Assembly: GCA_041581935.1 (NCBI GenBank)
Contig: JBFICP010000001.1
Span: 1 to 40,544, forward strand
Origin: JAABYT01 sp041581935
Lineage (GTDB): Bacteria; Pseudomonadota; Gammaproteobacteria; HK1
Direction of reading: 5' to 3'
DNA length: 40,544 bases
Shown here: positions 25,253 to 33,793 of the stretch, piece after piece
How positions within the stretch are numbered: position 1 is the stretch's first letter
Layout of the letters: each line of letters starts with the position of its first letter
Made by a program: the position numbers and the translations under genes
The notes under the pieces: generated by a model
What the model was told of the DNA's origin: nothing
Seen by the model: only the letters and a program-made list of their open reading frames with translations
Database searches by the model: none

Positions 25253-25624
25253 TCTCTACCTCCCCTCCGGTCGCTTTTTGCTTGATTGCCCCGCAGGCCC
25301 AAACCCCCTGGCCTCGCGGGCACGCACGCTCGAGCGGCTTCCCGTCACGTCCGACGACGTGATTGTTTATCTCGGGAAACTTGAGAAGTGAACGCGGATG
25401 AGGAACGCAACGAACGAAACGCGAGCGGGCAGCAACGGGGAACGTCCGAAAACCCCCGCATGGATGTGTCCCCCCGACGCGAAGTTGTCGCGGTTCTCAT
25501 CTTCCCCCGATTTCCTCCTCGATGATTCGCGCGTGCAACACGAACCAACAGAGGATTAATATACTGGAAATTCTTTCCCAATGTGCAACAAATATTCAAC
25601 ACACGACAGGATCGGTCGGCACTA
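25253..25624. promoter_or_regulatory. Divergent control region of amt and the second Glx cluster
   Basis: A 372-base gap without genes. Near amt it holds a possible leader hairpin (CCCGC-AGGCC at 25290-25299 with GGCCTCGCGGG at 25310-25320). Near the regulator gene it carries two copies of GTGCAACA followed by CAACA after 5 or 6 bases (25533-25550 and 25583-25601). The copies are exactly 50 bases apart, about five helical turns, as expected for cooperative regulator binding. No tRNA, riboswitch or sigma-54 consensus is seen. Confidence 0.4.
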
Positions 25625-26284
25625 ATGGCTCCCAAGACTTTGAAAGAAAAGGGCTCCGGCACGCCAGGCGCTCCGACCACACGGCGCGTACAGGGAGCGG
25701 CGCCCGCCAATCAGCTGGAGATCGCCATCGGTCAGCAGGTGCGCGCATTTCGCAAGCAGCTGAGCATGACCGTGGCGGAGGTCGCCGGCCAGGCCGATCT
25801 GTCGCCGGGCATGCTGTCGAAAATCGAGAACGGTCTGACCTCGCCGTCACTGGCGACCTTGAAGGCGCTTTCCGGTGCGCTGAACGTTCCGGTCACGGCA
25901 TTTTTCCGAAAGTACGAGGAGGAACGCGATGCGACCTTCGTCAAGGCCGGTCAGGGGCTCAACATCGAGCGCCGCGGCACCCGCGCCGGCCATCAGTATC
26001 AGCTGCTGGGCCATACGGTGGGCAAGCAGGTGTTCGTTGAGCCGTACCTGATCACGTTGACCGAGGAGTCCGATGTCTTCCCGCTGTTTCAGCACGACGG
26101 GGTCGAGTTCATCTACATGCTGACCGGCGAGGTCATCTATCGCCACGCCAGCGAGACCTTCCGCCTGACCCCGGGGGATTCGTTGTTCTTCGACGCCGAT
26201 GCGCCCCACGGCCCGGAGGAGCTGGTGGACCTCCCGATTCGCTTTCTGGCCGTCATCGTCGAGCCCCGGGGCGCGGATTCGTGA
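25625..26284 (+). CDS. XRE-cupin transcriptional regulator
   Basis: A 219-residue regulator. A Cro/C1-type helix-turn-helix occupies about residues 32-90 (MTVAEVAGQADLSPGMLSKI, then SPSLATLKALSGAL), and a C-terminal cupin domain contains HDGVEFIYMLTGEVIYRHASE (split here as two strands) and LTPGDSLFFDADAPHGPEEL, with the His/Glu residues that usually bind metal or ligand. This architecture is common for regulators of amine and amino-acid catabolism such as PuuR. I chose the ATG at 25625; an in-frame GTG at 25583 would add 14 residues. It leads the second Glx cluster. Confidence 0.92.
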   Translation: MAPKTLKEKGSGTPGAPTTRRVQGAAPANQLEIAIGQQVRAFRKQLSMTVAEVAGQADLSPGMLSKIENGLTSPSLATLKALSGALNVPVTAFFRKYEEERDATFVKAGQGLNIERRGTRAGHQYQLLGHTVGKQVFVEPYLITLTEESDVFPLFQHDGVEFIYMLTGEVIYRHASETFRLTPGDSLFFDADAPHGPEELVDLPIRFLAVIVEPRGADS

Positions 26285-26347
26285 AATGGCCCATTAGGAA
26301 GGGGCTCATTCATGTGGGGAAAGTTTTTCTCTTGCAGGTTGATCCGG

Positions 26348-26380
26348 CCCGAGCGAGGGTTTACGCTCATCGGGCTCGGG
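26348..26380 (+). other. Possible leader hairpin before the second glxB
   Basis: In the 142-base gap after the regulator gene CCCGAGC (26348-26354) pairs with GCTCGGG (26374-26380) around a 19-base loop, 46 bases before the glxB start. It could be a weak terminator or leader structure; no T-tract follows. The glxB ribosome-binding site AGGAGG ends 4 bases before its ATG. Confidence 0.25.
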
Positions 26381-26426
26381 AATTCGGTCCCATTGGCTCG
26401 AGCACAGTCGCTCACCAGGAGGCACC

Positions 26427-27338
26427 ATGTGTGGCATAGCCGGCATCATGTACAAGACCCGGGGCGCTCTGGGAGGCACCGGTCGGGCGCTCATCGACAT
26501 GCTCGACGGCTGCCAGCATCGCGGCCCCGACTCCACCGGATTCGCGCTCTACGGTGACGCCGCCGAAGACCGGCTGCGTCTGCGCTTCTTCGTCGGCGAA
26601 GGCGACGAGGCGGACACGGCCGTGGCGCGCATCAAGGAGCGCTTCGACGAGCACGGCGCCGCCATCGTCGAGGAGCAGCGGGTGGGCAACAACTACCGCT
26701 GCACCGTGAACTTCGACGGCGACCTGCAGAAGTTCGCCTACGCGATGGAGCACGCCGCCAAGGTGATCTCCATCGGCTCGAGCCTGGAGATCGTCAAGGA
26801 CGTCGGCAGCGCCCACGATGTTGACGATCGCTACGGCGTGCACACGCATCAAGGTACCCATGGACTCGGCCACGTGCGCCTCGCCACCGAGTCCGACGTC
26901 AAGCCCGAGGCGTCGCATCCCTTCTGGGCCACGGGCTTCGCCGATGTGGCCATCGTCCACAACGGCCAGATCACCAACTACTGGAAAATGCGCCGGCGGC
27001 TCGAACGACGCGGCTTCGAGTTCACCACCGACAACGACAGCGAGCTCATCGCAGTCTATCTCGCGGACAAGTTGTCCCAGGGCATCTCACTCAAAGACGC
27101 GTTGGCGACTTCCATCGACGATCTTGACGGCACGTTCTCGTTTCTGGTTTCCACCAAGGACGAGATCGGCTACGCCAAGGATCGTCTGGCGGCGAAACCC
27201 ATGATCATGTACGAGACCGACGATCTGATCGCCGTGGCTTCGGAAGAAGTGTCGCTGAATCGACTTTTTCCAGGCCAGGCGCTCAGCACCGTGGAGCCAC
27301 CACCGGGAACTTTTGATACGTGGTCACGATCGATCTAG
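26427..27338 (+). CDS. glxB: Class II glutamine amidotransferase subunit GlxB, second copy
   Basis: A 303-residue amidotransferase with nucleophile Cys2 (MCGIAG), QHRGPDSTG near residue 32, VRLATESDVK and VHNGQITNYW, matching the first copy at 9478-10413 along its length. It should hydrolyse glutamine (or a gamma-glutamyl amide) and pass ammonia to the fused GlxCD protein. Its end overlaps the next gene by 19 bases, implying translational coupling. Confidence 0.94.
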   Translation: MCGIAGIMYKTRGALGGTGRALIDMLDGCQHRGPDSTGFALYGDAAEDRLRLRFFVGEGDEADTAVARIKERFDEHGAAIVEEQRVGNNYRCTVNFDGDLQKFAYAMEHAAKVISIGSSLEIVKDVGSAHDVDDRYGVHTHQGTHGLGHVRLATESDVKPEASHPFWATGFADVAIVHNGQITNYWKMRRRLERRGFEFTTDNDSELIAVYLADKLSQGISLKDALATSIDDLDGTFSFLVSTKDEIGYAKDRLAAKPMIMYETDDLIAVASEEVSLNRLFPGQALSTVEPPPGTFDTWSRSI

Positions 27339-29278
27339 CGAAAATCCGGGTTCGTGAAGCGAACGAGCTCATCCGCAAGCACGGAGCCGCGGGTGAGGAC
27401 GTCACCATCGTCAATCCCGATGCCCGCCATCACATCGGCGTGGGGCTCACCGACCCGATCAACGTGCACGTCAAGGGATCGGCCGGGTACTTCTGCGCGG
27501 GCCTGACCGATCGGGCGCGCTTCGAGGTCGATAACAACGTCGGCTGGGGGCTCGGCGACAACATGTACAGCGGATCGGTGGTGGTGCGTGGCAACGCCGG
27601 CGCCATCGCCGGCGTCGGCATCCGCGGCGCGGAGCTCGTGGTCCACGGCAACATCGGCTCGCGCGCCGGCCAGGTCATGAAAGAGGGCACGCTCGCCTGT
27701 GCCGGCAATGCCAACTTCATGGCCGGCTACATGATGTACGGCGGGCGTATCATTATTCTCGGGCATTCCGGCGAGCGCGTCGGCGAGGACATGACCGGCG
27801 GCACCATATTCGTCGGCGGCGACGTGCAGTCGCTGGGCTCGGATGCCGAGCAGGTCGATATCGAGGACGCCGAAAAGGAATCGATCCTGGAGTTTCTCGA
27901 TCGTTACCAGATCAAGCACCGCGGAACGTTCAGCAAGATCGTCAATGCCGGCAAGAAGCTGCGTTACGGCTCCGCGGAGCGCCAGATGCGCAGCCTTCCC
28001 TTCTTCGGCTTCTCCGGCACCTCCGAGTACTGGAACCCGAAGGTCCAGGAGGACATCCACATCAAGGCCCAGAGCGGGCGCTACCGCATTCGCGGCTACG
28101 GCGGCGCGCGGCCGTTGCCGCATGTGGCCGATCTGGCGTTCAAGAAGGACCTCTCCGGGGCGGGGCGCGACCCCGACGTGATCTCCAAGGTTCGGATGTA
28201 CACCGAGATCGGCGGCATCAACGGCGCCGAGCCCCTGAAGCTCAGCATGCCGGTGATGATCGCGCCCATGAGCTACGGGGCGCTCAGCCGATCCACCAAG
28301 CAGGCGGTGGCCATGGCCTCGGCGATGTCGAAAATCGCCGAGAACACCGGCGAGGGCGGCATGAGCGACGCGCAACGCGACGCCGCCGGGCAGCTCATCT
28401 TTCAGTGCCTCGGCGGACGGCTGGGCTGGAACATCCACGACATGAAGCGCGCCGACGGCCTGGAGATCTACATCTCCCAGGGCGCCAAGCCGGGACTCGG
28501 CGGCCAGCTCATGGCCAAGAAAGTCACCAAGGAGCTCGCGGCGATCCGCGGAATCCCCCACGGCATTGATCTCCGCTCGCCCTCGCGGCACCCGGACATC
28601 CTCGGCGCCGACGATCTGGTCATCAAGATCGAGGAGTTTCGCGAAGCCACCGGCTACCGGTTGCCGGTGAGCGTGAAGCTCGGTGCCGGGCGCGTGCGCG
28701 ACGATATCAAGATCGCGGTCAAGGACGGTTTCGACTTCGTCGAGCTGGACGGCATGCAGGGCTCGACCGGCGCCGGCAGCGGCGAGGTCATCGACTTCGT
28801 CGGTATTCCGACGCTCGCGGCGATCATGGAAGCGTTGGACGCGCTCGAGGAGATCGGGCGTCGCGACGACATCGAGATCGTGCTGATGGGCGGGCTGCGC
28901 GACGGCGTCGACGCGGTGAAGGCGCTGTGCCTGGGCGCGGACGCCGCCGCATTCGGCACCTCGGTCATCATCGCCGGCGGCTGCATCGCCTGCATGCAGT
29001 GCCACGTGGGCCAGTGCGTCACCGGAATCGCGACCCAGGACCCGGAGCACGAGAAGCGCTACAAGCCCAACGTCGAGGCGGAGAACATCCACCGGTTTTT
29101 GGAAGGCGTACGCTGGCAGATTGCCGCCATCACCCAGGGGCTCGGTTACGACGATGTGCGCGCGCTCAATCGGGACGATCTGGTGGCGCTGACACCGGAG
29201 GCGGCCGCCATCACGCGCTTGCCTTACGCGCCGGAGTACCGCAAGCGCAATCCGGAGCTCTCGGTGCAGGCGGGCTGA
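27320..29278 (+). CDS. Fused GlxC-GlxD glutamate synthase-like protein
   Basis: A 652-residue fusion. Residues about 1-200 are the GXGXG beta-helix (VVVRGNAGAIAG, VHGNIGSRAG, IILGHSGERVG) equal to GlxC. Residues about 215-640 are the FMN-binding synthase domain equal to GlxD, with APMSYGALSRSTK, GSTGAG and GGLRDGVDAVKALCLGADAA. The iron-sulfur motif is C555-x2-C558-x2-C561-x4-C566, richer than in the first copy. The start is a GTG at 27320 inside glxB. In the first cluster these are two genes, so either a fusion or a split has happened between paralogues. The linker around 195-215 shows no leftover stop or frameshift. Confidence 0.93.
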   Translation: MVTIDLAKIRVREANELIRKHGAAGEDVTIVNPDARHHIGVGLTDPINVHVKGSAGYFCAGLTDRARFEVDNNVGWGLGDNMYSGSVVVRGNAGAIAGVGIRGAELVVHGNIGSRAGQVMKEGTLACAGNANFMAGYMMYGGRIIILGHSGERVGEDMTGGTIFVGGDVQSLGSDAEQVDIEDAEKESILEFLDRYQIKHRGTFSKIVNAGKKLRYGSAERQMRSLPFFGFSGTSEYWNPKVQEDIHIKAQSGRYRIRGYGGARPLPHVADLAFKKDLSGAGRDPDVISKVRMYTEIGGINGAEPLKLSMPVMIAPMSYGALSRSTKQAVAMASAMSKIAENTGEGGMSDAQRDAAGQLIFQCLGGRLGWNIHDMKRADGLEIYISQGAKPGLGGQLMAKKVTKELAAIRGIPHGIDLRSPSRHPDILGADDLVIKIEEFREATGYRLPVSVKLGAGRVRDDIKIAVKDGFDFVELDGMQGSTGAGSGEVIDFVGIPTLAAIMEALDALEEIGRRDDIEIVLMGGLRDGVDAVKALCLGADAAAFGTSVIIAGGCIACMQCHVGQCVTGIATQDPEHEKRYKPNVEAENIHRFLEGVRWQIAAITQGLGYDDVRALNRDDLVALTPEAAAITRLPYAPEYRKRNPELSVQAG

Positions 29279-29279
29279 C

Positions 29280-31823
29280 GTGGCCGTCTACGATATCAAC
29301 CGCATTCTCGTGCCGAAGGCGCCGCCCGAGTACCGAGACGATACCGCCGACATACATTACGTGCCGGCGCCCTGTCAGGTGGCGTGCCCAGTCGGCACCG
29401 ACGCGCCTTCCTATCTCGCCTACATCTGGGAAGGCAAGTACGAGGAGGCCTTCGAGGCCATCACGGCGACCAATCCGTTCAGCTCCATCTGCGGGCGCGT
29501 ATGCGACGCGCCGTGTGAGCCCGCCTGCCGGCGGACTTCCGCGGACGGCGCCGTGCAGATCCGCAATCTCAAACGCTTTGTCATGGACAAGGTGGGCCAT
29601 CGGTACGATCCGCCCGCCATACCCGTGACCAAGTCCCAGAGCGTGGGCATCGTCGGCGCGGGCCCCGCGGGACTGGTCGCTGCACACGATTTGTGCGCGG
29701 CGGGCTACTCGGTGGATGTTTACGAAATGACCGATCGGCCGGGCGGCATGATGGTGTGGGGCATTCCCGCGTTTCGCCTGCCGCCGGGCATCATCGAGGA
29801 AGATATCCAGCGCCTCCGGCAGCGTTGCCCGGGGCTCACCATGCACTTCTCGACGGCGCTCGGACGCGACATGAGCCTCGATGAATTGAAGCAGCGCCAC
29901 GACGCGGTGTTGCTCACCATCGGCTCCTGGTGGGGCAAGACCATGGGCATTCCCGGCGAGGACGACGAACGTGTCGTCGACGGCGTCGGATTCCTGAGGC
30001 GCGTGAACGCCGGTGAACGTCCGGAGCTTCCCGAGACAGTGGTCGTTGTCGGCGGCGGCGATGTCGCCATGGACGCCTGCCGTGTCGCCAAGCGCCTGCC
30101 CGGCTGCAAGACCGTCAAGGTGATCTACCGGCGCGGACCCGACGAGATCCCCGCGCGGCGCATCGAGCTCGAAGGCGCCGTCAAGGAGGGCATCGAGTTC
30201 GTCTACAACACCCAGCAGGTGTCGGTGGCCGCGCACGGCAATCAGCTCAGTCTTCGTTGCGTGCGCACCGAGGCCGGCGAGCCCGGCGAGGATGGCCGGC
30301 GAAGGCCGGTGATCGTGCCGGACAGCGAGCACGACATCGCCTGCGGCATGGTCATCGCCGCGGTCGGCCAGCAGGCCGAGTGTGAAGAGCTCGATCGGCG
30401 CGGCATGATGAGACCCGATCGTGTGCGCGCGGAATTCGATCGCATGCGCACCGATGACGCGAAAGTCTTCGCGGCCGGCGACGGGGCCTTCGGGGGATCC
30501 ACCATCGTCATGGCCATGAGTCATGGCCAGCGCGCGGCCTACTACGTCAAGGCGTTCCTGGAGGGGCGCGACGAACCGATGCCCTATCGAACACCCTATC
30601 GCACGCGGCGCGTGCCGGTGGCCCAGGATCTGCTGTGGGAAAAGCTGCCGGTGCAGGAACCCGAATTTTTCGGCCTCGGTAAAAACCCCATCGAATTTCC
30701 GGAGATCGAATCGACCTACGACGAGGAGACGGCACGCAAGGAAGCAGCACGCTGTTACCGCTGCGATGCGGAGACCGGATCCGCCGATTACTCGGTGCGT
30801 CATCGCGAGGATCTGTTCTCCATGGCGCGCACCAACGTGGTCGATCACGTCAAGCACAAGGCGATGCTGGATCGCCGCCTGCGACTGCGGGAAAACCCGT
30901 TTCCCGAGGGTCGTGCACCGAGCCTCGACGATTTGATATTCCTGCCTGCCAACCTGTCGCGCCTGGTGATCGACCCGTACCGCGAAGCGTGCCGGATCAG
31001 CACCGATCTCGGGGGCAAGCTGGATCTCGAGATGCCGTATCTGGCGACCGGATTCGACGACGCACCGACGGATGTGCGCATCGCCGTGGCCACGGCGCTA
31101 GCCACCCTCGGTTTGAGCTACGTGGGCAAGCGCACCATCGATGAGCGCGCCGACGGCCGCGTGCCCTGGCTGCAGCTCGTCGTGCCCGGCGAGTCCGATC
31201 CGAGCGCCTCGGCGAAAGCGCTTGTGCACGTGCAGAAGTCCGTCTTTCAACCACCGGCGCTGACTCGCCTGCACGCGGATCAGCTGCTGGGTATGGCGGT
31301 CTCATCCACCGAAATTCTCGAGCAGTGCATCGTCCATGCCCTGGAGCACGAATTCGACATGCTGCTGCTCGACGCCACGCGTGGAATCGAGGGACGCTGG
31401 CCGGAGCTCTCGGGGACGCCGAATCCGAGCATACTCCGTGACGCCATCGCCATTCTCCGGCGCCTGGGGCAGGAGGAGGAAATCGACCTGGTGTATTTCG
31501 GCGGCGTGCGCTCGGGCACCGATTCCGCCAAGCTCATCGCGCTCGGCGTCAAGGCGGTGGTGCTGGGCACGGCGCTCGGAATCGCCGCGGGCGGGGCCAT
31601 CTCCGCTGGTGCCAACCTCGAGTTCGCACCGGACTGGAGCGAGGAAGAGCGCAGCGGCGGCATCGTCAATATCGTCAACGCCAGCGCCGGCGAAGCCTCG
31701 ATGATGGCGCGCTGCACCGGCAAAACGAATCTGCACAACCTCGAGCCGGAGGACCTGCGCGCGATCACCATCGCGACCTCGCAGGCGATCGGCGTGCCGC
31801 TGACCGGACTGCGCCCGGCGTAG
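29280..31823 (+). CDS. GltD-like NAD(P)H/FAD subunit fused to a degenerate GlxD-like domain
   Basis: An 847-residue protein starting with GTG one base after the previous stop. Residues 1-505 match the small subunit of glutamate synthase: six cysteines at 32, 36, 71, 75, 79 and 83 for two [4Fe-4S] clusters, FAD motif GAGPAG (126-131), NAD(P)H motif VGGGDVAMD (257-265), and a GDGAFGGST FAD contact. Residues about 515-847 align by eye with GlxD (DDLIFLPANLSRLVIDPYRE against DDLTFLPGTLTRFVIEGYRE; matching GGxR and NLEPEDL segments), but the flavin loop, the STGAG loop and all cluster cysteines are missing. The tail is probably structural. It would feed electrons to GlxCD. Confidence 0.9.
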   Translation: MAVYDINRILVPKAPPEYRDDTADIHYVPAPCQVACPVGTDAPSYLAYIWEGKYEEAFEAITATNPFSSICGRVCDAPCEPACRRTSADGAVQIRNLKRFVMDKVGHRYDPPAIPVTKSQSVGIVGAGPAGLVAAHDLCAAGYSVDVYEMTDRPGGMMVWGIPAFRLPPGIIEEDIQRLRQRCPGLTMHFSTALGRDMSLDELKQRHDAVLLTIGSWWGKTMGIPGEDDERVVDGVGFLRRVNAGERPELPETVVVVGGGDVAMDACRVAKRLPGCKTVKVIYRRGPDEIPARRIELEGAVKEGIEFVYNTQQVSVAAHGNQLSLRCVRTEAGEPGEDGRRRPVIVPDSEHDIACGMVIAAVGQQAECEELDRRGMMRPDRVRAEFDRMRTDDAKVFAAGDGAFGGSTIVMAMSHGQRAAYYVKAFLEGRDEPMPYRTPYRTRRVPVAQDLLWEKLPVQEPEFFGLGKNPIEFPEIESTYDEETARKEAARCYRCDAETGSADYSVRHREDLFSMARTNVVDHVKHKAMLDRRLRLRENPFPEGRAPSLDDLIFLPANLSRLVIDPYREACRISTDLGGKLDLEMPYLATGFDDAPTDVRIAVATALATLGLSYVGKRTIDERADGRVPWLQLVVPGESDPSASAKALVHVQKSVFQPPALTRLHADQLLGMAVSSTEILEQCIVHALEHEFDMLLLDATRGIEGRWPELSGTPNPSILRDAIAILRRLGQEEEIDLVYFGGVRSGTDSAKLIALGVKAVVLGTALGIAAGGAISAGANLEFAPDWSEEERSGGIVNIVNASAGEASMMARCTGKTNLHNLEPEDLRAITIATSQAIGVPLTGLRPA

Positions 31824-31873
31824 AGCGTTTTCGGGGAATCCGATATTCTCTCGCGGGCAGGGGAATTCGATCC

Positions 31874-31932
31874 TGTAGCAGCACCGTCGGTTGGGCTTGG
31901 CTGCGCTTCGCCCAACCGACGGTGCTCCTACA
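31874..31932. repeat. Large palindromic repeat between two genes
   Basis: AGCACCGTCGGTTGGGC (31880-31896) pairs perfectly with 31910-31926 around a 13-base loop, and TGTAG/CTACA extends the stem after one mismatch, giving 22 pairs in 59 bases. It lies between the GltD-like gene and the ligase gene. It could act as a terminator or processing hairpin, and the GGTTGGGC / GCCCAACC core links it to the repeat family at 5191 and 22895. Confidence 0.7.
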
Positions 31933-31965
31933 TGAGAAAATCAAAAAACGAATGGGAGGTTCACC

Positions 31966-33273
31966 ATGGCCGTTGATCTCGACAAGATCGCGAAATCCGA
32001 GGGCATAAAGTACTTTCTCATCAGCTTCGTCGACCTGTTCGGCGTTCTGCGCTCGAAGCTCGTTCCGGCGCGCGCCATCGCCCAGATGCAGGCCGACGGC
32101 GCGGGATTCGCGGGATTCGCCGCATGGCTGGATATGACCCCGGCCGACCCGGACATGTTCTCCATTCCCGATCCGGAGAGTCTCATTCAGCTGCCCTGGA
32201 AACCGGAGGTCGCGTGGCTTGCCGGGGATCTGTGGATGGACGGCAAACCGGTGGAGGCATCGCCCCGCATCGCACTCAAGCGCCAAATCGAGAAGGCCGC
32301 GGGGCAGGATCTCTACATGAAATCCGGTGTCGAGTGCGAGTACTTTCTGGTCAATTCAGACGGCACTGCGATTTCCGACGATCGTGATATTCAGGAGAAG
32401 CCCTGTTACGACCAGGCGGCGCTCATGCGCCGCTACGACGTCATCAGCGAAATTTGTGATTGCATGATCGAGCTTGGCTGGAATCCCTACCAGAATGACC
32501 ACGAGGACGCTAATGGTCAGTTCGAAATGAACTGGGATTACACCGATACCCTGGTGACAACAGATCGCCATGTGTTCTTCAAGTACATGGTGAAATCGAT
32601 TGCCGAGAAACACGGACTGCGAGCGACTTTCATGCCGAAACCGTTTCCGAATCTTACCGGCAACGGCTGTCACGCCCATGTATCGGTGTGGGACAAGTCG
32701 GGAAGCGTGAACAAATTTTCCGATGACAGCGACGAGATGGGCCTATCGAAGCTTGCGTATCAGTTCCTTGGCGGCGTGCTGCACAATGCCGACGCGCTTG
32801 CAGCAATCTTCAATCCCAGTGTCAATAGCTACAAGCGCATCGATGCGACGGTGACGCTCTCCGGCGCCACCTGGTCGCCCAATGCCATTAGCTATTCCGG
32901 AAACAATCGCACACACATGGTTCGAATTCCGGATCCCGGCCGCTTCGAGCTACGCTTGATGGACGGCGCTGCCAATCCGTACCTGCTGCAGGCCGGTGTC
33001 CTGGCCGCGGGTTTGGACGGTATCGCTAACGCAAGGGATCCGGGCGAGCGGCTGGACATCAACATGTACACAGAAGGACAAAGGCTGCGGCGAATCCGCC
33101 GGCTTCCCTTGAACATGCTCGATGCCGTACGCCTGTTCGACAAGAGCAAGGTTCTACGCGAAGCCTTCGGTGATGAGCTCATCAGCAGCTATGTGAAGCT
33201 CAAGCTCAAGGAGTGGCAAAGCTACTCGACCACCATTACCCCATGGGAGCGCGACCATACGCTCGATGCTTGA
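31966..33273 (+). CDS. glnT: Type III glutamine synthetase-like ligase (GlnT/GmaS type)
   Basis: A 435-residue ligase of the rhizobial GlnT / gamma-glutamylmethylamide synthetase type, judged by the opening GIKYFLISFVDLFGVLRSKLVP, ECEYFLV, NDHEDANGQFEMNW, GNGCHAHVSVWD, and NRTHMVRIPDPGRFELR (ATP and metal site). GlnT-type enzymes make glutamine; GmaS makes gamma-glutamylmethylamide from methylamine; sequence alone does not separate them here. The start has GGGAGG 5 bases upstream. It closes the second Glx cluster after the palindromic repeat and may be transcribed partly on its own. Confidence 0.93.
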   Translation: MAVDLDKIAKSEGIKYFLISFVDLFGVLRSKLVPARAIAQMQADGAGFAGFAAWLDMTPADPDMFSIPDPESLIQLPWKPEVAWLAGDLWMDGKPVEASPRIALKRQIEKAAGQDLYMKSGVECEYFLVNSDGTAISDDRDIQEKPCYDQAALMRRYDVISEICDCMIELGWNPYQNDHEDANGQFEMNWDYTDTLVTTDRHVFFKYMVKSIAEKHGLRATFMPKPFPNLTGNGCHAHVSVWDKSGSVNKFSDDSDEMGLSKLAYQFLGGVLHNADALAAIFNPSVNSYKRIDATVTLSGATWSPNAISYSGNNRTHMVRIPDPGRFELRLMDGAANPYLLQAGVLAAGLDGIANARDPGERLDINMYTEGQRLRRIRRLPLNMLDAVRLFDKSKVLREAFGDELISSYVKLKLKEWQSYSTTITPWERDHTLDA

Positions 33274-33316
33274 TCGCCGCCTGCGCAGCTCTGCAGGAGC
33301 GAGTTACCTTCCGGGA

Positions 33317-33793
33317 ATGAGCGCGCTCGCGAACCGGAGGCGTCGGTGTTCACGGGCAAGCGCGCTTTTACGACGCGTCTTCGTTAGTTGCGCGCTAATG
33401 ATACTCGCGAGCTGCGGAACGATTTACGTCAATCCGGCGGACCGCAATCCGAAGTATCTCAAGGAGACCGATTTCATTTCCAGCCGAAACACGGAAATGA
33501 CCTATCGACGCATCTACACCATGCTGTACCGGTGCACGAGTGGTTACTATCGTATTCGGGGCAACTACGACCCGGATGCACGGCACGCGGAGATTTCGGT
33601 GGACACGGGCGTCGGATTCCAGAACGACCTCTATTTTGCGGATTCCCACGTGATGCGCATCGTTATCGACGCCGACGGACTCGAAAAGAGCACGGTACAA
33701 ATCAAACAGACGAGTCGCCACGGCGCGCCGTTCGCGAACGCCATGGCACAGTGGGTGAACGAAGGCAGCGACGACTGCGCTGCCGGATCCTAG
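33317..33793 (+). CDS. Putative lipoprotein
   Basis: A 158-residue protein with an Arg-rich N-terminus, a hydrophobic stretch and a lipobox ending in LASC (Cys33), followed by GTIYVNPADRNPKYLKE. This predicts a lipid-anchored outer- or inner-membrane protein. Residues 34-158 contain CTSGYYRIRGNYDP and a mainly beta pattern with a second pair of cysteines (one in YRCTSG, one near the end in DDCAAGS). Family unknown. The ATG at 33317 gives a good lipoprotein signal; the open frame reaches back to an ATG at 33266 that overlaps the ligase stop. It ends 4 bases into the convergent gene. Confidence 0.6.
   Translation: MSALANRRRRCSRASALLRRVFVSCALMILASCGTIYVNPADRNPKYLKETDFISSRNTEMTYRRIYTMLYRCTSGYYRIRGNYDPDARHAEISVDTGVGFQNDLYFADSHVMRIVIDADGLEKSTVQIKQTSRHGAPFANAMAQWVNEGSDDCAAGS

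Noticed and set aside
27335..29092. 585-codon open frame on the minus strand
   Set aside because: Antisense shadow of the fused GlxC-GlxD gene, with long His/Ala/Asp-rich runs typical of shadow frames.
29211..30857. 548-codon open frame on the minus strand
   Set aside because: Antisense shadow of the GltD-like gene.
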